Part shown: piece by piece, positions 1-5,933 of the stretch
How the letters are laid out: each line of letters opens with the position of its first letter
How positions within the stretch are numbered: the stretch's first letter is position 1
Assembly: GCA_002728935.1 (NCBI GenBank)
Contig: PBWF01000098.1
Location: 1 to 6,455, forward strand
Origin: Gammaproteobacteria bacterium
GTDB lineage: Bacteria > Pseudomonadota > Gammaproteobacteria > Pseudomonadales > Azotimanducaceae_A
DNA: 6,455 nt
Direction of reading: 5' to 3'
Position numbers and translations under genes: made by a program
The notes under the pieces: generated by a model
Database searches by the model: none
What the model was told of the DNA's origin: nothing
What the model saw: the letters and a program-made list of their open reading frames with translations, nothing else

Positions 1-14
1 GTTTTCCAATCGTT

Positions 15-20
15 AGGAGG
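15..20 (+). promoter_or_regulatory. Shine-Dalgarno site that decides the first start
   Basis: AGGAGG lies here. It is five bases before ATG at 26 but only two bases before the in-frame GTG at 23. Normal spacing favours the ATG, so the protein most likely begins MRQN rather than MMRQN. Any promoter lies left of the window. Confidence 0.8.
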
Positions 21-25
21 CAGTG

Positions 26-1003
26 ATGCGACAAAATCATCATTCAATAACACTTTTTTTCACCGTGATGCTCGGTTTGGGCGCGGCTCAGCAAGCGATC
101 GCACACTCCGGGCCACCGGTTCCAGACCCGATGGACATTGAGGGCATTTCCACTGCCTTTGGATGGGACTTTGAAGGTACTGAGATCGTGACCGCGAAGG
201 TGACTGATAGCCTTTACGTGCTGTTCGGTGTAGGCGGCAATATTGCCGTATCGGTCGGTGAGGATGGTGTGCTGATCGTGGACGATCAGTTTCCGCAGAT
301 GATGGATCGCATCAATGCCGCCATTGGAGAGCTGGGTGGTGGCGCTGTTGATTTTGCGATCAATACGCATTGGCACTTTGATCATGCGGACGGCAATTTG
401 GCGCTTGGGCCCGCAGGCACCTGGCTTGTATCCCAGGCAAATTCAAGGGAGAAGATGCTAACCGACCAAGTGATTAACCTTGTGGGGGTTGCTTATGCAC
501 AAGAGGCGTATCCCCATGAAGCACTGCCGGTGATTACCTTTGAAGACGCCATGCAGTTCCATATCAATGGTGAACAAGTCGATCTCATGCACTTTGGCGA
601 AGCCCACACAACGGGCGATACCGCGGTCATCTTTCGGGGTAGCAACGCCGTCCATCTTGGCGATGTCTATAACAACGCCGGTTACCCTTTCATTGATGCG
701 GGGAACGGCGGTACGCTGGATGGAGTGATTGAGTTTTGTAAGCAGACCCTCGCGCAAATTGACGAGACGACGGTCGTTATTCCTGGTCATGGCCCCATTT
801 CGGATTACCAAGGATTGAGCGATTACATCGCAATGCTGACAGATATTCGTGATCAGATGATGGAGATGATCGAAGCGGCCGCGTCGCTTGAGGATGTACT
901 GAGCAGCGACATCACAGCGGCTTATGACAAGACCCGTGGTGACCCCGGGCTACTACTGAATCGCGGGTACTTCAGCCTGACCCACAAGGTCGTCGATCGA
1001 TGA
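26..1003 (+). CDS. Exported MBL-fold metallo-hydrolase
   Basis: This is a 325-residue member of the metallo-beta-lactamase superfamily, predicted to be a dinuclear zinc hydrolase outside the cytoplasm. Residues 1-26 form a signal peptide: basic start, hydrophobic core around 8-21, and a likely cleavage after AIA at 26. The zinc-binding set is complete. The HxHxDH motif gives H115, H117, D119 and H120; H194 lies in AHTTGD; D213 in HLGD is the bridging aspartate; H255 lies in PGHG. Aspartate at the bridging position resembles general MBL hydrolases such as glyoxalase II, lactonase and related types, not the cysteine of subclass B1 beta-lactamases. The true substrate (ester, lactone, thioester or amide) cannot be read from the sequence. 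Its stop overlaps the start of the amidohydrolase gene, so the two are almost certainly co-translated. GTG at 23 is an alternative start that fits the ribosome binding site less well. Confidence 0.9.
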   Translation: MRQNHHSITLFFTVMLGLGAAQQAIAHSGPPVPDPMDIEGISTAFGWDFEGTEIVTAKVTDSLYVLFGVGGNIAVSVGEDGVLIVDDQFPQMMDRINAAIGELGGGAVDFAINTHWHFDHADGNLALGPAGTWLVSQANSREKMLTDQVINLVGVAYAQEAYPHEALPVITFEDAMQFHINGEQVDLMHFGEAHTTGDTAVIFRGSNAVHLGDVYNNAGYPFIDAGNGGTLDGVIEFCKQTLAQIDETTVVIPGHGPISDYQGLSDYIAMLTDIRDQMMEMIEAAASLEDVLSSDITAAYDKTRGDPGLLLNRGYFSLTHKVVDR

Positions 1004-2283
1004 TCAGGCGTGCGTTCGTTGGCCTCGTAGCCAGCGCGTTGTTTTCATCTCATGCGCTGAGCGAGGTGTTGGTGTGTGAGCAGTTGATCGATGTTCGAAG
1101 TGGCACGCTGGCGAACTGGCAAGCGATCGTGATTGACGGCGAGCGCATCCAAGCCGTCATGGATGAGTCTGACCTGCCAGGCGACATGACCGTCACTACC
1201 CGTCTTGAGGGTCAAACCTGCATGCCTGGTCTGATGGATATGCACGTGCACATTATCAGTGAGTCGTCGCCTGATGGGTTCACTAAGCAATTCACATGGA
1301 ATCCTGCCGACTATGCTTATGGCTCTGTGAAGTTCGCAGAGCGAACACTGATGGCTGGCTTCACACTCGTGCGAGATTTAGGCAGCAGCCACAATCTTGC
1401 GATCAGTCTTCGCGACGCGATCAACCGGGGGGATATTGTTGGCCCACGGATTATCGCGGCCGGCAAAAGTATTGCCACAACGGGAGGGCATGCTGACCCT
1501 ACGAATGGGCGAAACCACGCCTTGATGGGCGATCCTGGTCCAGCGGCTGGCGTTGTGAATGGCGTTGCCGATGCTAGGAAGGCTGTGCGCCAGCGTTATA
1601 AGGAGGGTGCCGACCTGATTAAGATCACCGCGACCGGCGGAGTCTTGTCGCAAGCTAAAAACGGCCAAAATCCTCAATTTAAATTGGACGAGCTCCGCGC
1701 GATTATTGATACCGCGGTGGATTATGGATTCAAGGTTGCCGCCCATGCCCACGGTGCCGATGGTATGTACCGCGCGGTCGATGCAGGCGTGGCCTCGATC
1801 GAGCACGGAACGTTTATGGATGAGCGGGTGATGGCGCTTATGAAGGAACGAGGTACCTACTATGTGCCCACCATCATCGCTGGCAAGTTCGTTGCCGAAA
1901 AAGCCGAGATCGATGGATTCTTTTCTGACATTGTGAGACCCAAAGCCCGCGAAGTTGGGCCAACCATTCAGGGAACTTTTGCGAAAGCCTATGCCGCTGG
2001 CGTGAAGATTGCCTTTGGTACTGACACTGGAGTTTCGGCCCATGGGGATAATTGGAAAGAATTTGTCTACATGGTCGAGGCAGGTATGCCAGCCATGGAG
2101 GCGATCCAGAGCGCAACGATTGCAGCAGCAGACCTCTCTGGCATGAACCAAGACTTAGGGACCATTGAAGCCGGGAAACTAGCCGACATTGTGGCGGTTC
2201 GCGGAAACCCCGTTGAGCGGATTGACCAGATGGAGCATGTGTCTTTCGTGATGAAGGGTGGGGAGGTTGTGTTGGCGCGCTGA
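1000..2283 (+). CDS. Exported amidohydrolase (Xaa-Pro dipeptidase-like)
   Basis: This 427-residue protein belongs to the metal-dependent amidohydrolase superfamily. A signal peptide covers about residues 1-21 (RR near the start, hydrophobic core, likely cleavage after ALS), so it should act in the periplasm. The TIM-barrel metal ligands are all visible: H82 and H84 in DMHVH, K208 in LIKITATGG (the probable carboxylated bridging lysine), H249 in AAHAHG, H269 in IEHGTF and D342 in FGTDTG. The C-terminal [10 protein letters not shown] segment is the usual beta-sandwich return. The GHADP region and spacing resemble the prolidase, Xaa-Arg/Xaa-Pro dipeptidase and ochratoxin-amidase branch, which cleaves N-acyl amino acids or dipeptides. 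The precise substrate is not determinable here. ATG at 1000 overlaps the preceding TGA as ATGA, with AAGG about nine bases upstream inside the MBL gene. This indicates translational coupling. Confidence 0.9.
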   Translation: MIRRAFVGLVASALFSSHALSEVLVCEQLIDVRSGTLANWQAIVIDGERIQAVMDESDLPGDMTVTTRLEGQTCMPGLMDMHVHIISESSPDGFTKQFTWNPADYAYGSVKFAERTLMAGFTLVRDLGSSHNLAISLRDAINRGDIVGPRIIAAGKSIATTGGHADPTNGRNHALMGDPGPAAGVVNGVADARKAVRQRYKEGADLIKITATGGVLSQAKNGQNPQFKLDELRAIIDTAVDYGFKVAAHAHGADGMYRAVDAGVASIEHGTFMDERVMALMKERGTYYVPTIIAGKFVAEKAEIDGFFSDIVRPKAREVGPTIQGTFAKAYAAGVKIAFGTDTGVSAHGDNWKEFVYMVEAGMPAMEAIQSATIAAADLSGMNQDLGTIEAGKLADIVAVRGNPVERIDQMEHVSFVMKGGEVVLAR

Positions 2284-2301
2284 GCGCCGACCGATTCAAA
2301 A

Positions 2302-2342
2302 GGGCTGGTTAATTTTCGATCCGCGATCGAATCAGCCAGCCC
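2302..2342 (+). repeat. Two-part stem-loop, possible terminator
   Basis: GGGCTGG at 2302-2308 pairs with CCAGCCC at 2336-2342. Inside it TTCGATC at 2315-2321 pairs with GATCGAA at 2325-2331 around a three-base CGC loop. An asymmetric internal loop (6 and 4 bases) separates the two seven-base-pair stems. It begins 18 bases after the amidohydrolase stop, where a terminator would be expected. No T run follows on the + strand; only TTTT follows when read on the - strand. It could therefore be a weak or factor-dependent terminator, an mRNA-stabilising 3' end, or a protein binding site. Confidence 0.5.
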
Positions 2343-2352
2343 ACTAATCAAG

Positions 2353-2364
2353 GATTCATGAATC
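2353..2364. promoter_or_regulatory. Perfect 12-bp palindrome, candidate operator
   Basis: GATTCATGAATC reads identically on both strands. It sits 37 bases before the crotonase start and just after the stem-loop. A dimeric helix-turn-helix regulator could bind such a site, and the place fits an operator for the downstream gene. No second copy was noticed elsewhere in the window and no regulator gene is present, so function is inferred from position only. Confidence 0.3.
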
Positions 2365-2389
2365 ATGAGAAAAGGATCCGCATCAATTC

Positions 2390-2395
2390 AAGGAG
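2390..2395 (+). promoter_or_regulatory. Shine-Dalgarno site for the GTG-started crotonase gene
   Basis: AAGGAG is six bases before the GTG at 2402, which supports this non-ATG start. The surrounding CAAGGAGCGTG (2389-2399) recurs exactly before the P450 gene at 3421-3431, at the same 13-base distance from the start codon. Confidence 0.75.
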
Positions 2396-2401
2396 CGTGT
2401 C

Positions 2402-3214
2402 GTGTTCGAATCTGATTCAGAGGACCTGGTCGTTGAGCAAATCGAAGGCGTTGCCAAGCTCACATTGAATGGTCCCGAGGCAAGAAACGCATTATCTAGC
2501 GGTATGACGCGGAATTTAATCGAGGCCATTCACTGGGCCGCGGTCGACGATGCGGTACGGTCTCCACTTATCACAGGGGCAGGTAATGCTTTTTGTAGCG
2601 GTGGTGACGTGAAGCGCATGAATCGCGACGCTGACCAATCAGCACCGCCCACTCCAGCTGCGGCGCTCGATGCGTTGAAAACCCGGCACCAGGGCATTGG
2701 TGGCGCACTCCGATCACTCCTCAAGCCCACAGTCGCGGCATTGCCCGGTGCTGCTGCGGGAGCAGGCCTTGCCATAGCACTTTGTTGTGACTTCCGCATC
2801 GCCGGCCAGAAGGCGTTTGCTAGTACTGGTTATGCGAATATAGGCTTGTCGGGCGATTACGGTATCGCCTGGCTGCTCACCCAGGTGGTCGGCCCTGCCC
2901 AGGCGAGAGCACTGATGCTGTTAGGCGATCGAGTCACTGCCGAAGAGAGCTTGCGGCTCGGCTTATTTAACGACGTGGTGGAGGATGGGGCGTTACCTGC
3001 TGCGGCAACGGCGCTGGCAGTGCGACTCGCTAGCGGACCGGGCGCGGCTTATGCTGCGATCAAAAAGAACTTAGATGATGCTTTGAGTATCGATCATCAC
3101 ACTGCAATTAATCGAGAAGCCGAGCGTCTGGCTGAGTGCCGGCAGACTGATGACTATCGTGAGGCGATTAGAGCGTTCGCCGAGAAACGAGCGCCGAACT
3201 TCAGGGGGCGTTAA
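2402..3214 (+). CDS. Crotonase-fold enoyl-CoA hydratase/isomerase family protein
   Basis: This 270-residue cytoplasmic protein has the usual crotonase length. Visible signatures are NGPEARNAL near residues 20-29, the first oxyanion-hole segment CSGGD at 65-69, the second glycine-rich segment GAAAGAG at 116-122 followed by CCDFRIAG, and the GLFNDVV segment near 186. The family acts on acyl-CoA thioesters through an oxyanion hole. Aligned by eye to rat mitochondrial enoyl-CoA hydratase, the two catalytic glutamates (E144, E164) fall on A124 and Y144. D152 in LSGDYG instead sits where isomerase-type members (PaaG, dienoyl-CoA isomerase) carry a catalytic aspartate. An isomerase or other crotonase reaction therefore seems likelier than plain hydration, but the alignment is manual. 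The GTG start is backed by a well-spaced ribosome binding site. It stands between the exported hydrolase pair and the P450 pair, possibly as its own unit. Confidence 0.88.
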   Translation: MFESDSEDLVVEQIEGVAKLTLNGPEARNALSSGMTRNLIEAIHWAAVDDAVRSPLITGAGNAFCSGGDVKRMNRDADQSAPPTPAAALDALKTRHQGIGGALRSLLKPTVAALPGAAAGAGLAIALCCDFRIAGQKAFASTGYANIGLSGDYGIAWLLTQVVGPAQARALMLLGDRVTAEESLRLGLFNDVVEDGALPAAATALAVRLASGPGAAYAAIKKNLDDALSIDHHTAINREAERLAECRQTDDYREAIRAFAEKRAPNFRGR

Positions 3215-3250
3215 ACGAGCGTTTCACGAGCGCCGCCGTGGTGATTGATG

Positions 3251-3310
3251 TAGGTGAGTGAGTGGGTCTGTAAGGTACTCATCATAGGGCCGCCTGACCT
3301 CACTCATCTA
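3251..3310. repeat. 12-nt inverted repeat with a 36-base spacer
   Basis: TAGGTGAGTGAG at 3251-3262 is the inverse complement of CTCACTCATCTA at 3299-3310, apart from one position that can still form a G-U pair in RNA. In the transcript this would form a long-range stem over a 36-base loop. In DNA it could be two half-sites for a regulator. It lies about 125 bases before the P450 start. Function is inferred only. Confidence 0.4.
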
Positions 3311-3421
3311 AATGCAAGCGGGCAGTGTAAAAGCAGTAACGGCTCGCGGTTGCAGACGGAGCCAAAGAGATCGAATTCGCGAGATGCGAGGGCCAACAGT
3401 CAGAAGACAATCGTCAGTTCC

Positions 3422-3427
3422 AAGGAG
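3422..3427 (+). promoter_or_regulatory. Shine-Dalgarno site that sets the P450 start
   Basis: AAGGAG lies six bases before ATG at 3434. GTG at 3254, which would give a 503-residue protein, has no comparable upstream site. The ATG at 3434 is therefore preferred. Confidence 0.8.
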
Positions 3428-3433
3428 CGTGAG

Positions 3434-4765
3434 ATGACAGAATCGACACAGGATAATACGAGCGAACAAATGCAGCTCAGCAATCGTGAATCGTTCGACA
3501 AGTGGAATATTGACCCGTTTGTTGATCCGATGAACCTTGAGCTGGAAACATTGGATCCCGCTCATCCTGCCCTCTTCGAAGCCAACACGTTTTGGCCTTA
3601 TTTCGAGCGGCTGCGAGCGGAGTCCCCAGTTCATTACACGCCCGAGAGTATGGTGGGGCCCTATTGGTCGGTTACGAAGTTCACCGACATCATGCACGTA
3701 GACACGCATCACGAGGAGTTTTCCTCAGACATTAATCAGGGCGGCATACGCATGGGTGGGCGGCCAAGGCAGCCGGATGAGGAGGCGGACCCTATGTTTC
3801 ATTTGCCTATGTTTATTATGCAAGACCCTCCCGTTCATGATGACCAGAGACGAGTCGTGTCGCCAAGTTTCACCCAAGCCAGGCTTCAGGAACTGAAAGG
3901 GCTGATTCGGGAACGCGCCGGAGCAATTTTGGATGGATTGCCGAGAAACGAGACGTTTAACTGGGTCCGGTCTGTTTCAGTAGAACTAACAGGGCAGATG
4001 CTTGCGACCTTATTTGATGTCCCGCAGGAAGATCGACATAAACTGATTTACTGGTCTGACACCGTCGAAAACATTGGTAACCCTGACGTATTTGAAACGC
4101 CCCAAGAGGCGTTTCAAGAACTTTGGAAATGCTTTGAATATTTCGATTCGGTATGGAAAGAGCGCGCCGGGCGCTCCGAAAAGGGGAGTGATCTAATCTC
4201 GATTCTCGCGCAGAGCGAGGCCACCAAGGACATGCCGCCTAATGAATTTTTGGGGAATATGCTGCTACTAATTGTCGGTGGTAATGACACCACGAGGAAT
4301 TCAATTTCAGGCGGAGTGCTGGCCCTCAATCAGCACCCTGCAGAGTACGATAAGTTGCTCGCCGACCCAAGGTTAATTCCCAAAATGGTCCCCGAAATGA
4401 TCCGCTGGCAGTCGCCTGTGGCGCACATGTGCCGTACAGCGGTAAAAGATGTAGAACTCGGCGGCAAAACTATTCGGGCGGGGGACAAAGTCGTGATGTG
4501 GTACATCTCGGGTAATCGCGATTCGGATGCTATTCCTGACGCCGATCAATTCATCATAGACCGCGCGAATCCGCGCCATCATTTATCGTTTGGGTATGGG
4601 ATCCACCGCTGCGTCGGTAATCGCCTCGGTGAAATGCAATTGACGGTGCTGTGGGAGGAGATCCTGAAGCGCTTCAAGCGTATCGAGGTCGTGGATGATC
4701 CCGTGTATTTGAGGTCCAACTTCATCCATGGTATCCGTGACCTACCCGTCCAGATTAAGGGTTAA
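3434..4765 (+). CDS. Cytochrome P450, CYP153-like
   Basis: This soluble 443-residue heme monooxygenase has no membrane anchor and no fused reductase. The helix I oxygen-activating motif is GGNDTT at 282-287 (D285, T286), the ExxR pair is E321 and R324, and the heme loop FGYGIHRCVG places the thiolate ligand at C393. Several stretches match the CYP153 pattern as I know it: WPYFERLR and YWSVTKF near the N-terminus, the whole LIVGGNDTTRNS helix, KVVMWYISGNRD, and RLGEMQL followed by LWEEILKRF. Known CYP153 enzymes hydroxylate n-alkanes, fatty acids and terpenes at terminal carbons and epoxidise terminal alkenes, using electrons from a ferredoxin and ferredoxin reductase. Neither partner is encoded here. 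Substrate cannot be told from sequence. The epoxide hydrolase gene starts five bases after the stop, so the two are probably one transcript. An upstream in-frame GTG at 3254 is a less likely start. Confidence 0.92.
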   Translation: MTESTQDNTSEQMQLSNRESFDKWNIDPFVDPMNLELETLDPAHPALFEANTFWPYFERLRAESPVHYTPESMVGPYWSVTKFTDIMHVDTHHEEFSSDINQGGIRMGGRPRQPDEEADPMFHLPMFIMQDPPVHDDQRRVVSPSFTQARLQELKGLIRERAGAILDGLPRNETFNWVRSVSVELTGQMLATLFDVPQEDRHKLIYWSDTVENIGNPDVFETPQEAFQELWKCFEYFDSVWKERAGRSEKGSDLISILAQSEATKDMPPNEFLGNMLLLIVGGNDTTRNSISGGVLALNQHPAEYDKLLADPRLIPKMVPEMIRWQSPVAHMCRTAVKDVELGGKTIRAGDKVVMWYISGNRDSDAIPDADQFIIDRANPRHHLSFGYGIHRCVGNRLGEMQLTVLWEEILKRFKRIEVVDDPVYLRSNFIHGIRDLPVQIKG

Positions 4766-4770
4766 TCGGG

Positions 4771-5820
4771 ATGCCGTCGCTAGAGGTCAAGGAGAACAAG
4801 GTCGCGATCGGCGAGCACCAGACAGCGTTCCTCGAAGCGGGTGATGGAGATGCGCCGGCGATTGTGCTGGTGCATGGCTGGCCGGAACGGGCGATCAGTT
4901 GGCGACATCAGATCCCTGTGCTGGCGGGATTGGGGTTTAGGGTTATCGCGCCAGATCAACGGGGCTATGGGGATTCAACCGTCTATCGCGAGACATCGGA
5001 TTATGCGCTCGAGGCACTAACCAGTGACATGATCGGGTTGATCGATGCGCTGGAAATCGATCAAGCGGTGTGGGTGGGACATGATTGGGGCAGCCCTGTT
5101 GTGTTCAGTGTGGCGAGCCACTTTCCAGCACGTTGTCAGGCGGTTGCGAGTCTTTGTGTGCCTTACTATCACCTCGAGCGGGGACTTAATCACGCCATCA
5201 GTTTAGTAGACCGGTCGATCTATCCAGAAAAGCGTTACCCTGCAGGGCAGTGGGATTATCAGCGCTACTACGAGGAACACTTTGCCGAGGCGACCCGAGC
5301 GTTCGACGCAAACCCTCGTGCCACCATTCAAGCGCTATTCCGAAAGGGAGATCCCGCCGGACAAGGGCTTCCTGCGGGAACGGCAACCACCCGCCGTGAT
5401 GGCGGTTGGTTTGGCGGGTTGGGCCACGCGCCGGACGCGCCGCTCGATACTGACGTGCTCACTGAAGCAGATTTAGCGGTGTACGCCGAAGGCCTGGAGC
5501 GAAATGGGTTCTTTGGACCTGATGCTTTTTACATGAATCACGAGGCCAATGAAGCGTTCGCAAATGAAGCGCTAAACGATGGTAGATTAGACATGCCTGT
5601 TTTGTTTCTAGCCGGTCGTTACGACTATGTTTGTGAGACTGTGACCTCTAGAGCGGCGTGGCCCATGCGGGAATTTTGCGCGGAACTCGATGAGGTCATT
5701 ATTGATTCTGGTCATTGGATGGCGCAGGAACGACCGATTGAAGTGAACCAAGCGTTGGTGCGCTGGCTGACAACGCGTGCACTGTTGCCGAGTAGTGCCC
5801 AAACCCCTTTTGAACCTTAG
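4771..5820 (+). CDS. Epoxide hydrolase, alpha/beta-hydrolase fold
   Basis: This 349-residue cytoplasmic enzyme is predicted to open epoxides to vicinal diols through a covalent alkyl-ester intermediate. The oxyanion motif HGWP is at 35-38. The nucleophile is D105 in VGHDWGS, the acid is D285 in GRYDYVC and the base is H315 in SGHWM. The two lid tyrosines that activate the epoxide oxygen in soluble epoxide hydrolases match Y163 (in WDYQ) and Y254 (in FYMN). The full set separates it from haloalkane dehalogenases, which use Trp or Asn halide ligands. It is somewhat longer than a minimal epoxide hydrolase because of a Gly-rich cap segment at about 195-230 (includes GGWFGG). The start follows the P450 stop by five bases with only a weak AAGG upstream, so translation probably depends on ribosomes finishing the P450. 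This pairing suggests it handles an epoxide made by the P450. Confidence 0.92.
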   Translation: MPSLEVKENKVAIGEHQTAFLEAGDGDAPAIVLVHGWPERAISWRHQIPVLAGLGFRVIAPDQRGYGDSTVYRETSDYALEALTSDMIGLIDALEIDQAVWVGHDWGSPVVFSVASHFPARCQAVASLCVPYYHLERGLNHAISLVDRSIYPEKRYPAGQWDYQRYYEEHFAEATRAFDANPRATIQALFRKGDPAGQGLPAGTATTRRDGGWFGGLGHAPDAPLDTDVLTEADLAVYAEGLERNGFFGPDAFYMNHEANEAFANEALNDGRLDMPVLFLAGRYDYVCETVTSRAAWPMREFCAELDEVIIDSGHWMAQERPIEVNQALVRWLTTRALLPSSAQTPFEP

Positions 5821-5823
5821 CGA

Positions 5824-5852
5824 CGATTGGCTTTGGTCCGTGAAAGCCATCG
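5824..5852 (+). terminator. Hairpin just after the epoxide hydrolase stop
   Basis: TGGCTTT at 5828-5834 pairs with AAAGCCA at 5843-5849. The stem extends to CGA/TCG (5824-5826 with 5850-5852) if T5827 is bulged, giving ten pairs and an eight-base loop. It starts three bases after the stop codon. No T tract follows, so intrinsic termination would be weak. Confidence 0.35.
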
Positions 5853-5933
5853 GATGCCGCGCAATGGTAGCACTACGATTACGAGACCCGCGGGGAACGA
5901 TCTTCGGCGCGGCGAATCCAGAGTCCCGATTTG

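Larger units (their letters stand above)
3215..3433 (+). other. Leader region before the P450 gene
   Basis: This 219-base gap is the longest in the window. The reading frame of the P450 stays open back through it to a GTG at 3254, but the hypothetical extra 60 residues look like translated noncoding DNA and do not resemble a P450 N-terminus. The gap contains an inverted repeat (3251-3310) and the P450 ribosome binding site. I found no convincing sigma-70 promoter; TTGATG at 3245 with TGTAAG at 3269 is only a weak match. No terminator with a T tract is seen after the crotonase stop. Confidence 0.5.

Noticed and set aside
26..1003. MBL protein as a class B antibiotic-resistance beta-lactamase
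   Set aside because: The bridging position is Asp (D213), not the Cys of subclass B1, and the general MBL-hydrolase pattern is far broader than beta-lactamases.
995..1005. Closely spaced GATC sites at the MBL/amidohydrolase junction
   Set aside because: Two GATC sites are explained by codon content in an overlap region, with no further sign of a methylation switch.
1378..2151. Long 257-residue reading frame on the - strand inside the amidohydrolase gene
   Set aside because: It is antisense to a gene with clear motifs, is rich in His, Arg and Cys as antisense frames often are, and shows no recognisable domain.
3213..3234. AAACG/CGTTT hairpin and repeated ACGAGCG after the crotonase stop as a terminator
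   Set aside because: The stem is five base pairs with a two-base loop and no T run; too weak to call.
3372..3379. CGAATTCG palindrome in the P450 leader
   Set aside because: An eight-base palindrome with no partner is common by chance.
3254..3433. N-terminal extension of the P450 from GTG 3254
   Set aside because: There is no good ribosome binding site at 3254, the composition is unlike a P450 N-terminus, and AAGGAG is ideally spaced before ATG 3434.
4771..5820. Haloalkane dehalogenase as an alternative for the alpha/beta-hydrolase
   Set aside because: Both lid tyrosines typical of epoxide hydrolases are present (Y163, Y254).
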